A stretch of 64,000 nt of DNA from Alkalibacterium sp049389645 (GCF_049389645.1 NZ_CP186540.1:1178001-1242000), one strand, 5' to 3'; numbered from the stretch's first letter, positions 53,026 through 61,806 are shown. Numbers and translations are program-made. The notes: generated by a model from the letters alone, not told the origin.

Positions 53026-53421
53026 ATGAAAAATATTTTTGTGGTCGGAGCGATTATCCGATCAAACGGAAAACTACTATGTGCCCAAAGGAGTCAATCG
53101 ATGACGCTCTCTGAATTGTGGGAATTTCCTGGTGGGAAAATAGAAGCCGGAGAAACACATCAAGAAGCTTTGAAGCGTGAAATAAAAGAAGAACTGGAAC
53201 TGGATATTCAAGTGAGTGATCAGTTGTTTGAAAAAGCCTGCTATACTTATGATTTTGGCCGCGTTCATTTAGCCACCTATCTTTGTACATTAATAGAAGG
53301 CACCCCTTCATTATATGAGCACCAAGCTATTAAGTGGTTAAAATCCAAAGAGTTAATGTCTTTAAAATGGGCGCCGGCGGATATTCCGATTGTAGAAAAA
53401 CTAATGAAAGAACAGGTATAG
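53026..53421 (+). CDS. Nudix hydrolase, MutT-like (d)NTP pyrophosphatase
   Basis: Nudix protein of 131 residues. The Nudix box is perfect: GGKIEAGETHQEALKREIKEEL, spaced G-x5-E-x7-REUxEExGU with the Glu residues for Mg (about residues 36-57; key residues Gly36, Glu41, Arg51, Glu52, Glu55, Glu56). LWEFPGGK ahead of it is typical of MutT-type 8-oxo-dGTP pyrophosphatases. I chose the ATG at 53026 behind GAGGAAG. It is followed three bases later by a PLD-helicase-DUF3427 gene in the same transcript, so it may serve nucleic-acid repair or defence rather than general housekeeping. Confidence 0.87.
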   Translation: MKNIFVVGAIIRSNGKLLCAQRSQSMTLSELWEFPGGKIEAGETHQEALKREIKEELELDIQVSDQLFEKACYTYDFGRVHLATYLCTLIEGTPSLYEHQAIKWLKSKELMSLKWAPADIPIVEKLMKEQV

Positions 53422-53423
53422 AT

Positions 53424-56288
53424 ATGGCGGACATGCTGGAGCGCTCATTAAAAAAAGCCTTTATCGATCATCGTATTCAAGGCTCTCATTATGATCCAAA
53501 ATTAATTATTAATGATGTATCGAAAAAAGAATTCATGCTTAATGCTTTGCATGACGAATTAAATAGTTGCACAGATTTTTTCTTCTCGGTCGCATTTATT
53601 ACGCAGGACGGTTTAGCTGCTCTAAAAGCGCAGTTAGCTGATTTACATAAAAAAGGTGTCAAAGGACGCATTTTAACGTCTGTTTATCTCGCTTTTAATA
53701 AACCGGAAGTTTTCACTGACCTACTGAATATCCCCAATGTAGAAGTCAGAATTTCAGGGAAAACAGGCTTTCACTCGAAAGGTTACTTGTTTACCCATCA
53801 TAAAAACCATTCATTTATAGTGGGCAGTTCGAATCTGACGATGAGTGCCTTGAAAGTAAATTACGAGTGGAATGTGAAATTAACATCGTATGATCACGGG
53901 CAGATGATTCAAGATATTCAGGATCATATGGAAAACGAATGGCATGAATCAAAAATACTGACACGAAGTTGGGTAGAAAACTACACGCTTAATTACAATC
54001 CGCAGATAGAGTTTAAGCGATCAGTGGTGGATGAAGATTATCCTGTTATTATTGAACCGAATTTGATGCAGCGAGATGCTTTAAGAAATCTACGTGGCCT
54101 CAGAGCACGCGGAGCCAAAAAAGGGCTTGTTATTTCGGCCACAGGCACAGGGAAAACGTTTCTCTCTGCGTTTGATGTCGATCAGTTTTCTCCAAATCGT
54201 GTTCTGTTTATCGTTCACCGGGAACAGATTTTAAATCAAGCCAAAGAAGATTACAAAAAGATTCTAGGTGGTAAGCCTTCAGATTATGGGATTCTTTCAG
54301 GTTCACACAAAGACTTGGAGGCTAAATACTTGTTTGCAACGATCCAGACAATTTCAAAGGAAGCTATCTATAGCAGTTTTTGTCAGGATCACTTTGATTA
54401 CATTCTGATTGACGAAGTACATAAAGCTGGCGCCATTTCTTATCATAAAGTTATCGATTACTTTTCTCCAGAATTTCTTTTGGGTATGACGGCAACTCCG
54501 GAGCGAACAGACGGCTTTAATATTTTTGAACTGTTTGATTACAATATCGCTTATGAAATTCGCTTACAGGAAGCTTTAGAAGAAGATATGCTGTGTCCGT
54601 TTCATTACTATGGTGTGATTGATTATGAAAAAAATGGTGAACTGATTTCAGATGAAACAGAGTTTTCACAATTAATAGAAGAAGAGCGCGTGAACTATCT
54701 TTTAAACAAATTGAGTTATTATGGTTGTTCAGGTAATATACCCAAAGGACTGATTTTCTGTAGCCGTAAGAGAGAAGCGAAAGCTCTTTCTATAGAATTT
54801 GAGGCCAGGGGGATAGCGAGCGCTTATTTGTCTGGAGAAGATTCTTTAGCGAAAAGGGAAGAAGTAGTAAAGCGTTTAGAACGTGGAGAAATCAATTATA
54901 TTTTTACGGTTGATATTTTTAATGAGGGTATTGATATACCAAAGATTAATCAAGTTGTAATGCTTAGAAACACTCAGTCCAGTATTATTTTTATTCAACA
55001 ACTTGGTCGTGGACTGCGTAAAGACACGTCTAAAAAATATGTCACAGTGATTGATTTCATAGGAAACTATAAAAACAATTACCTCATTCCAATGGCTCTT
55101 TCTGGAGATGTATCAAGGAATAAAAATAAAGTCAGAAAAGATACGTATGATACCGATTTTATTTCTGGGGTATCTTCAATCAATTTTGAAGAGATAGCTA
55201 AAAAGAAAATTTTCGAGTCGATTAATAAGACTTCAATGGATTCGATGGCTGAACTGAGAAAAGCATTTCAGCTGCTTTACAATCGCTTGGGTCGCGTCCC
55301 TTACCTTAAAGACTTTAAAGAACAAGAAATGCTAGATCCAGTCTTGCTTGCAAATAAAAAGAGAAGTTATTATGATTTTTTGTTAAGTATGAAAGAAAAT
55401 AAAGAAATCCTAACGGAAGAGGAACAAATGTATTTAATGATTGCGTCTCGCGAACTCCTCCCCGGAATGAGAAAACACGAATTAATGTTGCTACAAAGAT
55501 TAATTGATGATCAGAAAAATGATGTAAAAAAAGCAGTATCGATTGAAGAGTTGACAAAGTGGTATGAAAATCTAAGTGTTATCAGCAATAATAAGACGAT
55601 TCAGTCTGTGCTAAATACGTTGAATTTAAATTTTTTTACCGGCATGACCCGTAAAACGTATGGAGACTACCCACTTATCTCGATAGAAAAAAACAAGATC
55701 AAACTGTCAAAAGGAATGAGAGCGGCGTTAATTAATGGTTATTTTGAGAAGTTATTCATAGATATTATTGGTACAGGGTTATTGAATGCGACAGCCTACC
55801 AGCCAAATACACAGTTAACATTGTATGAAAAATACAGGAGAAAAGATGTACTGAGACTTCTCAACTGGGAAGAACAGATGGTTGATCAGAACATTGGCGG
55901 ATATACAGCGAAAAACGGCGAATTTATTATTTTTGTCACGCTTGAAAAAGGAGAAAACTTTGCCGGAGCCCTGATGGCTTATGAGGATGAGCTCCTAGAC
56001 TCGACGACACTAAAATGGTTCACGAAGTCGCCGCGAACATTAAAGTCACCTGAAGTTGAAAAGCTGAAGAACCCAAAGAGCTGGACTTTCCGTCTGTTTG
56101 CAAAAAAATCGGATGATGAAGGGAGTGACTTCTATTATTTAGGTGAAGTTAATCCTGTTCAGGAAACGATTAATGAGTTGAAAAAAGCGACACGAGAGGG
56201 TAAAAAGAAAAACGTGGTGGAGATGCTCCTAAAACTAGATAATCCCATCGAAAATAGTTTGTATCGTTATCTAACACTTGTAGAGTAA
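53424..56288 (+). CDS. PLD nuclease-like / superfamily II helicase / DUF3427 protein
   Basis: Protein of about 954 residues. N-terminal phospholipase D-like domain (about 25-180) with one HxK motif, HSKGYLF (His117, Lys119), then GSSNLT. A superfamily II helicase core follows: Walker A SATGTGKT (238-245), DEVH (330-333), GMTATPERTDGFN, and the C-terminal lobe with NEGIDIPKINQVVMLR and QQLGRGLRK. The last 300 residues match the DUF3427 region that accompanies such helicases. The architecture fits a DNA-processing defence or repair enzyme. Start: ATG at 53424 or 53433; longer in-frame starts lie inside the Nudix gene. A 21-bp terminator follows. Confidence 0.85.
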   Translation: MADMLERSLKKAFIDHRIQGSHYDPKLIINDVSKKEFMLNALHDELNSCTDFFFSVAFITQDGLAALKAQLADLHKKGVKGRILTSVYLAFNKPEVFTDLLNIPNVEVRISGKTGFHSKGYLFTHHKNHSFIVGSSNLTMSALKVNYEWNVKLTSYDHGQMIQDIQDHMENEWHESKILTRSWVENYTLNYNPQIEFKRSVVDEDYPVIIEPNLMQRDALRNLRGLRARGAKKGLVISATGTGKTFLSAFDVDQFSPNRVLFIVHREQILNQAKEDYKKILGGKPSDYGILSGSHKDLEAKYLFATIQTISKEAIYSSFCQDHFDYILIDEVHKAGAISYHKVIDYFSPEFLLGMTATPERTDGFNIFELFDYNIAYEIRLQEALEEDMLCPFHYYGVIDYEKNGELISDETEFSQLIEEERVNYLLNKLSYYGCSGNIPKGLIFCSRKREAKALSIEFEARGIASAYLSGEDSLAKREEVVKRLERGEINYIFTVDIFNEGIDIPKINQVVMLRNTQSSIIFIQQLGRGLRKDTSKKYVTVIDFIGNYKNNYLIPMALSGDVSRNKNKVRKDTYDTDFISGVSSINFEEIAKKKIFESINKTSMDSMAELRKAFQLLYNRLGRVPYLKDFKEQEMLDPVLLANKKRSYYDFLLSMKENKEILTEEEQMYLMIASRELLPGMRKHELMLLQRLIDDQKNDVKKAVSIEELTKWYENLSVISNNKTIQSVLNTLNLNFFTGMTRKTYGDYPLISIEKNKIKLSKGMRAALINGYFEKLFIDIIGTGLLNATAYQPNTQLTLYEKYRRKDVLRLLNWEEQMVDQNIGGYTAKNGEFIIFVTLEKGENFAGALMAYEDELLDSTTLKWFTKSPRTLKSPEVEKLKNPKSWTFRLFAKKSDDEGSDFYYLGEVNPVQETINELKKATREGKKKNVVEMLLKLDNPIENSLYRYLTLVE

Positions 56289-56340
56289 AAAAACACTGTA
56301 TTATCTCGTTTCGTTCGAGATAATACAGTGTTTTTTTCTT
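56288..56340 (+). terminator. terminator after the helicase gene
   Basis: A perfect 21-bp stem (56288-56308 with 56316-56336, loop TTTCGTT) ending in seven T. Confidence 0.95.
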
Positions 56341-56389
56341 GTCATTATTCTTTTGATTTTTGCTTAAACGAATACAGGGCATTTTTTGC

Positions 56390-56761
56390 ATGTTTCAGTT
56401 GCTGCATTACTATCACAGTAGAAATCCGGAAGAAGCCTCGGCTGTCGGTGTTGCTGTTCTCGATGATCTCTTATCACTCCTGCATTTTGGTTTAAAAGAT
56501 AAAGGAGCCGTTAATGTTATCTTAGTACAAGCCACCCGTTCCAGTATCGAAACTTATCTTGATACGCTGACTTCAGTGTTTATACATTCTTCAGAAAAAG
56601 AACCGAATCGTCCGAGTATCAAACGCTTAGATGATAGTGGAATTCCCTTTGTATCAGAAGATGTTTTTCAGCGGGAGTTAGATGTCATAAGCAAGCGGCG
56701 AATGCAACTTCTTGGCGCAGTGAATTCGGACAACCATGATTGGCCCAAAGCAAAAGATTAA
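56390..56761 (+). CDS. hypothetical protein, possibly a gene fragment
   Basis: Frame of 123 codons from ATG 56390 with protein-like composition (HSRNPEEASAVGVAVLDDLL, SLLHFGLKDKGAVNVILVQ, RSSIETYLDTLTSVF, VFQRELDVISKRRMQLLGAV). Predicted mostly helical; no membrane segment. I do not recognise it. The ribosome binding site is poor (AGGG, 12 bases away), and it starts directly after the helicase terminator, so it may be the tail of a truncated gene. It has its own terminator at 56777. Confidence 0.45.
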   Translation: MFQLLHYYHSRNPEEASAVGVAVLDDLLSLLHFGLKDKGAVNVILVQATRSSIETYLDTLTSVFIHSSEKEPNRPSIKRLDDSGIPFVSEDVFQRELDVISKRRMQLLGAVNSDNHDWPKAKD

Positions 56762-56776
56762 AGTATATATAGAATG

Positions 56777-56812
56777 AAAAAAGGCTGGGATTTAAGTATC
56801 CTAGCCTTTTTC
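56777..56812. terminator. bidirectional terminator between convergent genes
   Basis: AAAAAGGCTGGGAT with ATCCTAGCCTTTTT, one G-U pair, loop TTAAGT. It overlaps the last codons of the minus-strand hydrolase. Confidence 0.85.
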
Positions 56813-57763
56813 TGCTTGATTTATGTTGGAGAGATGTCGCGATAAGAAACGCTTGATGCGGAGGCGGTATTCATCCTTATCTGTAATATAGCTATACGCA
56901 TGCGCAGCTCCAGGAACGATGTAGAGCTCTTTAGGACCGTTGGTAGCGTGATAAACATCATAAGCCATGTAAGTGGGAACAAAAGTATCTTCGTCACCGT
57001 GGATGAACAAGAGAGGCGTCTGACTCTTTTGAACCTGTTTTTCTGGATTAGCTTCGCCGAACCAAAAGCCTGCTTTCATTTTTGTAATAAAACTGGTCAG
57101 CGGGATGATCGGGTACTGCGGTAGTTTATACATAGTTTTCAGTTGATGCGCCATTTCCTTGGATACGGAACTGTAGCCGCAGTCCTCCACGATCGCTTTG
57201 ACATTGAGGGGAATAGCTTCACCACTAACATTCATGACAGTGGCTCCACCCATGCTGAGTCCGTAAAGAACGACTTCAAGATCATCGCCCAATTTTTCAA
57301 TCATCTGCTCGATCCACAACACGTAATCTTTTCTTTCGTGCCATCCGAATCCGATATAATTGCCTTCACTCTCGCCGTGACCTCTGGCATCAGGAAGTAA
57401 AAGATTGAATCCCAGATCATAAAAAAGTTTCGCCCAAGGTGCCATATCTAGGTTGCTGCTACTATACCCGTGGGCAATAATGACGAGTTTCTTGGACTCT
57501 TCTTTTGCAGGTATAAATAGTCCGGAAAGCAGCAGACCGTCTGTAGCACGTTGAAACAAAATATCCTTTTCTACAGTCTGATACCATCTTTTTTCATTTT
57601 CCCAAGGATCATCAGGGTAAATTTCTTCCATGCTGTATTCCTCTACAAATTCTTTTTTACTGATGCCCACGGCAGTTTTGTAAAAATAGGTACTTACATA
57701 AGTGAAAAAACTGGTCGTTATTCCTAACGCGCCAAGTAATCCCCATTTCGTTCCTTTTCTCAT
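56801..57763 (-). CDS. membrane-anchored alpha/beta hydrolase
   Basis: Alpha/beta hydrolase of 320 residues with an N-terminal hydrophobic helix (about 7-27) that probably anchors it to the membrane. Then follow a short linker and the catalytic domain: VIIAHGYSSSNLDM (oxyanion region at about 95), PDARGHGESEG, nucleophile Ser170 in YGLSMGGATV, Asp in IHGDEDTFVP, and His in PGAAHAYSY. It resembles the Bacillus YqkD-like serine peptidase/hydrolase group; the substrate is unknown. The GGAG site before the ATG on the minus strand is good. Single-gene unit. Confidence 0.87.
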   Translation of the reverse strand: MRKGTKWGLLGALGITTSFFTYVSTYFYKTAVGISKKEFVEEYSMEEIYPDDPWENEKRWYQTVEKDILFQRATDGLLLSGLFIPAKEESKKLVIIAHGYSSSNLDMAPWAKLFYDLGFNLLLPDARGHGESEGNYIGFGWHERKDYVLWIEQMIEKLGDDLEVVLYGLSMGGATVMNVSGEAIPLNVKAIVEDCGYSSVSKEMAHQLKTMYKLPQYPIIPLTSFITKMKAGFWFGEANPEKQVQKSQTPLLFIHGDEDTFVPTYMAYDVYHATNGPKELYIVPGAAHAYSYITDKDEYRLRIKRFLSRHLSNINQAEKG

Positions 57764-57842
57764 AACAACGTCTCCTTTGTCTCTATCTAACTATTATAAC
57801 CAAAAAAGATGAAAAAAATACGAAGATTTATATTTCTAGTGC

Positions 57843-57885
57843 TTGACATCCTATTTTATAAGGTCTAGTATACCTGGTAGGGTAT
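57843..57885 (+). promoter_or_regulatory. promoter with CstR-type operator
   Basis: TTGACA (57843-57848), spacer of 17, TAGTAT (57866-57871). The dyad ATACC-TGGTA-GGGTAT (57870-57885) overlaps the -10 and start point and matches the CsoR/CstR operator pattern (ATACCC...GGGTAT). The CstR gene is the last of the operon it controls, giving feedback. Confidence 0.75.
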
Positions 57886-57915
57886 TTAATATAAAGAAAA
57901 GTTGAGGCGATAAGC

Positions 57916-58233
57916 ATGTTTGGATTATTTAATCGTGTACCAAGTGCGACTACAAACCAATTAGAATCAGAATTAACCAACAAACCAATGATATTAGATG
58001 TGCGTATGCCGGGCGAATACCGCCAAGGGCATATTCCGGGATCGAAAAATTTTCCCTTAAATAAAATAGAGCAATATAAAGGCAAGACGGATGAAAAACT
58101 TTACCTTATTTGTCAGTCAGGCATGAGAAGTAAACGCGCGGCGACAGCGCTACAGAAAAAAGGTTTTGATGTAGTGAATGTGCGTGGCGGTATGAATCAA
58201 TGGAATGGAACAGTCAGAGGAGGAAAAATTTAA
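57916..58233 (+). CDS. rhodanese-domain sulfurtransferase (first of operon)
   Basis: Single rhodanese domain of 105 residues. Active-site loop CQSGMRS with Cys66; ILDVRMPGEYRQGHIPGS is the usual front motif. It accepts sulfane sulfur from persulfides and passes it on. First gene behind the CstR-type operator; the next gene starts directly at its stop. It lacks the TusA and other domains of S. aureus CstA. By context it belongs to a persulfide/sulfide stress response. Confidence 0.9.
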   Translation: MFGLFNRVPSATTNQLESELTNKPMILDVRMPGEYRQGHIPGSKNFPLNKIEQYKGKTDEKLYLICQSGMRSKRAATALQKKGFDVVNVRGGMNQWNGTVRGGKI

Positions 58234-59916
58234 TTGAGTAAAGTAGTTATTATCGGTGGTGTTGCTGGCGGTATGTCAGCTGCAACACGTTTACGCCGTT
58301 TAGATGAAAATGCAGAAATCATTATCTTTGAAAAAGGGCCATATGTCTCTTTCGCAAACTGTGGCTTACCTTATTATGTGTCAGGTGAAATCGCAGACCG
58401 TGATAAATTGTTAGTGCAAACTCCTGAAACACTGTATGATCGTTTCCGTTTAGACGTGAGACCACATACTGAAGTTTTAGCCATCAATTCAGAAGACAAA
58501 ACAGTTTCAGTTAAACACAATGGTGAAGTGTCAACTGAGAGTTACGATAAGTTGATCTTATCGCCCGGTGCAAGACCGTTTGTTCCTGAAATCAGTGGCT
58601 TAAGTGAATGCGACAATGTTTATACGTTGAGAAATGTGCCAGACCTGGATCAAATCATGGAACGTATTGATGGAACAGATCCTAAAGAGGCCGTTGTTGT
58701 GGGTGCCGGATTTATCGGTATCGAAATGGCTGAGAACTTGAAACACAGAGGGATCAACGTCACCATCGTTGAAAAAGCTCCTCATGTCTTACCGCCATTA
58801 GATGAGGAAATGGCAGCCTTTGTGCAAAATGAATTACGCGAAAACGGAGTCAAAGTCATTACATCACAATCAGCGGTCGCTTTCAAAGAAGAAGGCAGAA
58901 TCGTTGTCTTGGAAGACGGTAGTGAATTAACCACGGATATGACAGTGATGTCTATCGGGGTTCAACCTGAAAACAGACTGGCACAATCAGCGGGTATCGA
59001 GCTCGGTTTCCGCGGCGGTATTTTAGTGGATGAAAATTATGAGACAAGTCTTTCTGATGTTTATGCCGTCGGAGATGCTATTGTCGTTAAAAACCAAATA
59101 ACGGGCAGCGACGCTTTGATCTCACTTGCTTCACCTGCAAACCGTCAAGGACGTCAAGTGGCAGATGTAATTGCCGGAATGAAACGTAAAAATAAGGGCA
59201 GTATCGGGACAGCCATCGTTCGTGTATTCGGACTTGCAGCTGCTTCAGCTGGCTTAAATGAGCGTATGGCCAAAATGGCAGGTTTAGATGTTGCTTCTGT
59301 GCACACGCTGAGCAGTAGTCATGCTAGTTATTATCCTGGCGCAACAGATATCACATTGAAACTTGTCTTCAATCCTAAAGACGGAACCATTTATGGCGCA
59401 CAAGGCGTCGGTAGTAAAGGTGTAGATAAACGCATCGATATTATTTCAACAGCTATTAAAGCTGGCTTGACCGTGCATGATTTACCAGAACTGGAATTCA
59501 CTTATGCACCTCCGTTTGGTTCAGCAAAAGACCCAGTCAACATGATTGGTTATGCTGCACTTAATGTTATGGAAGGCATGAGCGAGTCAGTACAATGGCA
59601 CGAATTGAACGAGGAAATAGAAAACGGCGCCGTTCTTTTAGACGTGCGCAGCGAAGCAGAACTAGAAACGTCAGGTCGCTTCCCTAATTCCATCAATATA
59701 CCACTCAATGATCTACGTGATCGCGTGAATGAACTGGATAAAAATCAAGCGTACGTAATCAGTTGCCGTAGTGGTCAAAGAAGTTACATCGGCGAACGAA
59801 TGCTCAAACAATTAGGCTATAATGTAAAAAACTTGGATGGTGCGTTTGCGCTTTATCAAACAGTGAAACCTGAAGAAATAGAAATTTTAAAATTGGAGGA
59901 AATTGAAATTGTTTAA
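58234..59916 (+). CDS. cdr: CoA-disulfide reductase with C-terminal rhodanese domain
   Basis: Flavoprotein of 560 residues: FAD/NAD(P)H disulfide-reductase core (IIGGVAGGMSAATRLRRL at the start, Cys43 in SFANCGLPYYVSG, VVGAGFIGIEMAENL, YAVGDAI), dimerisation domain, and a C-terminal rhodanese (about 460-555) with CRSGQRS. This is the CoADR-RHD architecture that reduces CoA persulfide or polysulfide with NAD(P)H. TTG start immediately after the first rhodanese gene, with GAGGAGG as ribosome binding site. Together with three rhodanese domains and CstR it forms a sulfane-sulfur detoxification operon. Confidence 0.92.
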   Translation: MSKVVIIGGVAGGMSAATRLRRLDENAEIIIFEKGPYVSFANCGLPYYVSGEIADRDKLLVQTPETLYDRFRLDVRPHTEVLAINSEDKTVSVKHNGEVSTESYDKLILSPGARPFVPEISGLSECDNVYTLRNVPDLDQIMERIDGTDPKEAVVVGAGFIGIEMAENLKHRGINVTIVEKAPHVLPPLDEEMAAFVQNELRENGVKVITSQSAVAFKEEGRIVVLEDGSELTTDMTVMSIGVQPENRLAQSAGIELGFRGGILVDENYETSLSDVYAVGDAIVVKNQITGSDALISLASPANRQGRQVADVIAGMKRKNKGSIGTAIVRVFGLAAASAGLNERMAKMAGLDVASVHTLSSSHASYYPGATDITLKLVFNPKDGTIYGAQGVGSKGVDKRIDIISTAIKAGLTVHDLPELEFTYAPPFGSAKDPVNMIGYAALNVMEGMSESVQWHELNEEIENGAVLLDVRSEAELETSGRFPNSINIPLNDLRDRVNELDKNQAYVISCRSGQRSYIGERMLKQLGYNVKNLDGAFALYQTVKPEEIEILKLEEIEIV

Positions 59917-60205
59917 CTCAATTAGTATGGACGAATTTGGACAAAAACAAAAAAAAGAAAAAGTAAATGTCATCGACGTAAGAGAAGCGGGTGAATTTTC
60001 ATCAGGACATATTCCTGGTGCAATCAATATCCCTTTAAGTGAATTTGCTCAACACCTAGATAAAATCGAGAAAGATAAAGAACAATATGTCGTTTGTTTA
60101 TCTGGAGCACGTTCTTCAGTTGCGTGTGACTTTTTAGGCAATAACGGGTATACTGTTGTTAACATTATGGGCGGCATGTCAGCTTGGAGAGGAGACATCG
60201 AATAA
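59909..60205 (+). CDS. rhodanese-domain sulfurtransferase (third gene of operon)
   Basis: Rhodanese of 98 residues. Front motif VNVIDVREAGEFSSGHIPGA, active-site CLSGARS, and tail MGGMSAWRG. I chose the TTG at 59909, eight bases after GGAGGA; the TTG at 59903 is too close to that site. It overlaps the end of the CoA-disulfide reductase gene by eight bases, so it is translationally coupled. It is distinct in sequence from the first rhodanese, so the two probably have different partners. Confidence 0.87.
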   Translation: MFNSISMDEFGQKQKKEKVNVIDVREAGEFSSGHIPGAINIPLSEFAQHLDKIEKDKEQYVVCLSGARSSVACDFLGNNGYTVVNIMGGMSAWRGDIE

Positions 60206-60206
60206 T

Positions 60207-60467
60207 ATGGTGAAATGTGACAAAAGCATTCTTAATCGCTTGAAACGAACTGAAGGTCAGATCAGAGGTATTCAACGGATGTTGGAAGAGGAAAAAGAAT
60301 GTTCAGATCTTGTCACACAATTATCAGCTGTTCGGTCAAGCGTTGACCGTATCATGGGATTGATCGTTGCGGAAAACTTGAAGCAATGTCTTGAGAACCC
60401 ATCGACGAATCCAGATGAACAGGCAGAAAATATTCAAAAAGCGATTCAATTGGTCATAAAAAAATAA
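60207..60467 (+). CDS. cstR: CstR-type persulfide-sensing repressor
   Basis: CsoR/CstR-family repressor of 86 residues, all helical. The two sensor Cys are Cys32 (EEKECSDLV) and Cys61 (AENLKQCL). The position that holds a copper-ligand His in CsoR is Asn57, as in S. aureus CstR. This indicates sensing of persulfides by Cys32-Cys61 crosslinks, not copper. It closes the operon and has a matching operator at 57870. It begins one base after the rhodanese stop; the ribosome binding site is GAGAGGAG inside that gene. Confidence 0.9.
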   Translation: MVKCDKSILNRLKRTEGQIRGIQRMLEEEKECSDLVTQLSAVRSSVDRIMGLIVAENLKQCLENPSTNPDEQAENIQKAIQLVIKK

Positions 60468-60480
60468 GCGTGAATTTAGA

Positions 60481-60511
60481 AGGCCTCATTTAAACGTGAG
60501 GTCTTTTTTTG
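60481..60511 (+). terminator. terminator after cstR
   Basis: AGGCCTCA (60481-60488) with TGAGGTCT (60497-60504), one G-U pair, loop TTTAAACG, then seven T. Confidence 0.9.
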
Positions 60512-60668
60512 ATGAGTAAAACCTGTGTGAGACTGAAGAATAAATCATGAACACTATAACTCAAACCAGCTTCTATGGTTGGTAAGATAATTTAGAATCA
60601 AATAAGACTCTTTCGATAATCTTGAGAAAATAATATGCGATTAGTCACTTCAGTGGTCTATAATAGAG

Positions 60669-60960
60669 ACTGAAAAAGGAAGTCAGACCTGAGTGGCTGC
60701 TATAAGCGCATATAGTAAAGACTGAAGAGAGAAGGCAAGCTTGAGTAGCTGCTATAAGCGCCTATAGTAAAGACTGAAGAGAGAAGGCAAGCTTGAGTAG
60801 CTGCTATAAGCGCCTATAGTAAAGACTGAAGAGAGAAGGCAAGCTTGAGTAGCTGCTATAAGCGCCTATAGTAAAGACTGAAGAGTGAAGGCAAGCTTGA
60901 GTTGATAGTATAAGCGCCTATAGTAAAGACTGAAGAGAGAAAACAGGCTTGGGTTATCAA
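60669..60960 (+). repeat. 52-bp tandem repeat array, five units plus partial copy
   Basis: Units at 60669, 60721, 60773, 60825 and 60877, each exactly 52 bases, then a decayed partial at 60929. Units 2, 3 and 4 are identical, unit 5 differs at a few bases, and unit 1 is more divergent. Each ends in CTATAAGCGCCTATAGTAAAG, an imperfect dyad (shown here as CTATAAGCGCCTATAG). Units 2-5 contain TTGAG(T) followed 16 bases later by TATAGT, which looks like a sigma-A promoter. There are no unique spacers, so it is not CRISPR. No open frame runs through the array. It lies in the 651-base gap between cstR and the HD gene. Confidence 0.93.
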
Positions 60961-61118
60961 TAAAGCGATTTTACTATTGAGAATACTAAATATAACCAAA
61001 AAAAGCTGAACTTAACATTTTAACTACAGCTGTCCGGATAAATAGAATTTATTGATTTTTTAAGACCAATATAGTGTAATTATGTTAAAGTGAATAAAAA
61101 GACAGGGGCGATGATCTA

Positions 61119-61763
61119 ATGAACAATGAAGCAATTATTAACGATACGAAGCAGATGGTTCGAGAAAAACTTCTCAATGAAGGAACGGGACACGACTGGT
61201 ATCATATTGAACGCGTCTGGAAAATGGCTCTCAACTTGGCAGAGAAAGAGAAGGCTAATCGATTTATAGTCGGATTGGCTGCTTTACTGCACGACTTGAT
61301 CGATGATAAACTGGTCACTAATAAAGATGAAGCGGTTCAAGAAGTCATGTACTGGCTTGACGGTGTCGGTGTTTCTTCGACCGACAGCGAAAAGATATTA
61401 GAAATTATCGAAACTATTTCTTTCAAAGGTGGTAACAGCAGAAAGCTACATACGATCGAAGCGCAAGTGGTCCAGGATGCAGACCGCCTGGATGCCATTG
61501 GAGCCATAGGCATCGCCCGCTGTTTTGCGTATGCAGGAAGTAAGGGGAATCCTCTGTTCGATCCTGAATTGTCAGTGAGAGAAGATATGACGGAAGATGA
61601 ATACCGTAAAGGTAAAACGAGTGCGGTACATCATTTTTACGAAAAATTATTAAAGCTGAAAGATTTAATGAACACAGACGCTGCCAAAGAAATAGCTGAA
61701 GAACGGCACGCTTTTATGGAAGATTACCTCACCCAGTTTTTTAATGAATGGGAAGGGAAATAA
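61119..61763 (+). CDS. HD-domain phosphohydrolase (YpgQ/YedJ-like)
   Basis: HD-superfamily metal-dependent phosphohydrolase of 214 residues. Metal ligands are in GTGHDWYHIERV (His), ALLHDLIDDK (His-Asp) and VVQDADRLDAIGAIGIAR (Asp). The sequence fits the YpgQ/YedJ group; Bacillus YpgQ has been reported as a nucleotide pyrophosphohydrolase. The natural substrate is uncertain. AGGGGCGATGATCTAATG gives a fair start. It stands downstream of the tandem repeat array and has its own terminator. Confidence 0.88.
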   Translation: MNNEAIINDTKQMVREKLLNEGTGHDWYHIERVWKMALNLAEKEKANRFIVGLAALLHDLIDDKLVTNKDEAVQEVMYWLDGVGVSSTDSEKILEIIETISFKGGNSRKLHTIEAQVVQDADRLDAIGAIGIARCFAYAGSKGNPLFDPELSVREDMTEDEYRKGKTSAVHHFYEKLLKLKDLMNTDAAKEIAEERHAFMEDYLTQFFNEWEGK

Positions 61764-61767
61764 AAAT

Positions 61768-61806
61768 ACTGTCACGTCTTCTATAGACGTAACAGTCTTT
61801 TTTTAC
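61768..61806. terminator. terminator between HD gene and CPBP gene
   Basis: ACTGTCACGTCT (61768-61779) with AGACGTAACAGT (61785-61796), one mismatch, then CTTTTTTT. Convergent genes meet here. Confidence 0.88.

Noticed and set aside
57870..57885. Copper-responsive CsoR operator
   Set aside because: The regulator of the operon has Asn instead of the copper-ligand His, and all partners are sulfur-transfer enzymes.
60669..60960. CRISPR array
   Set aside because: The whole 52-base unit repeats with no unique spacers, and no cas genes are near.
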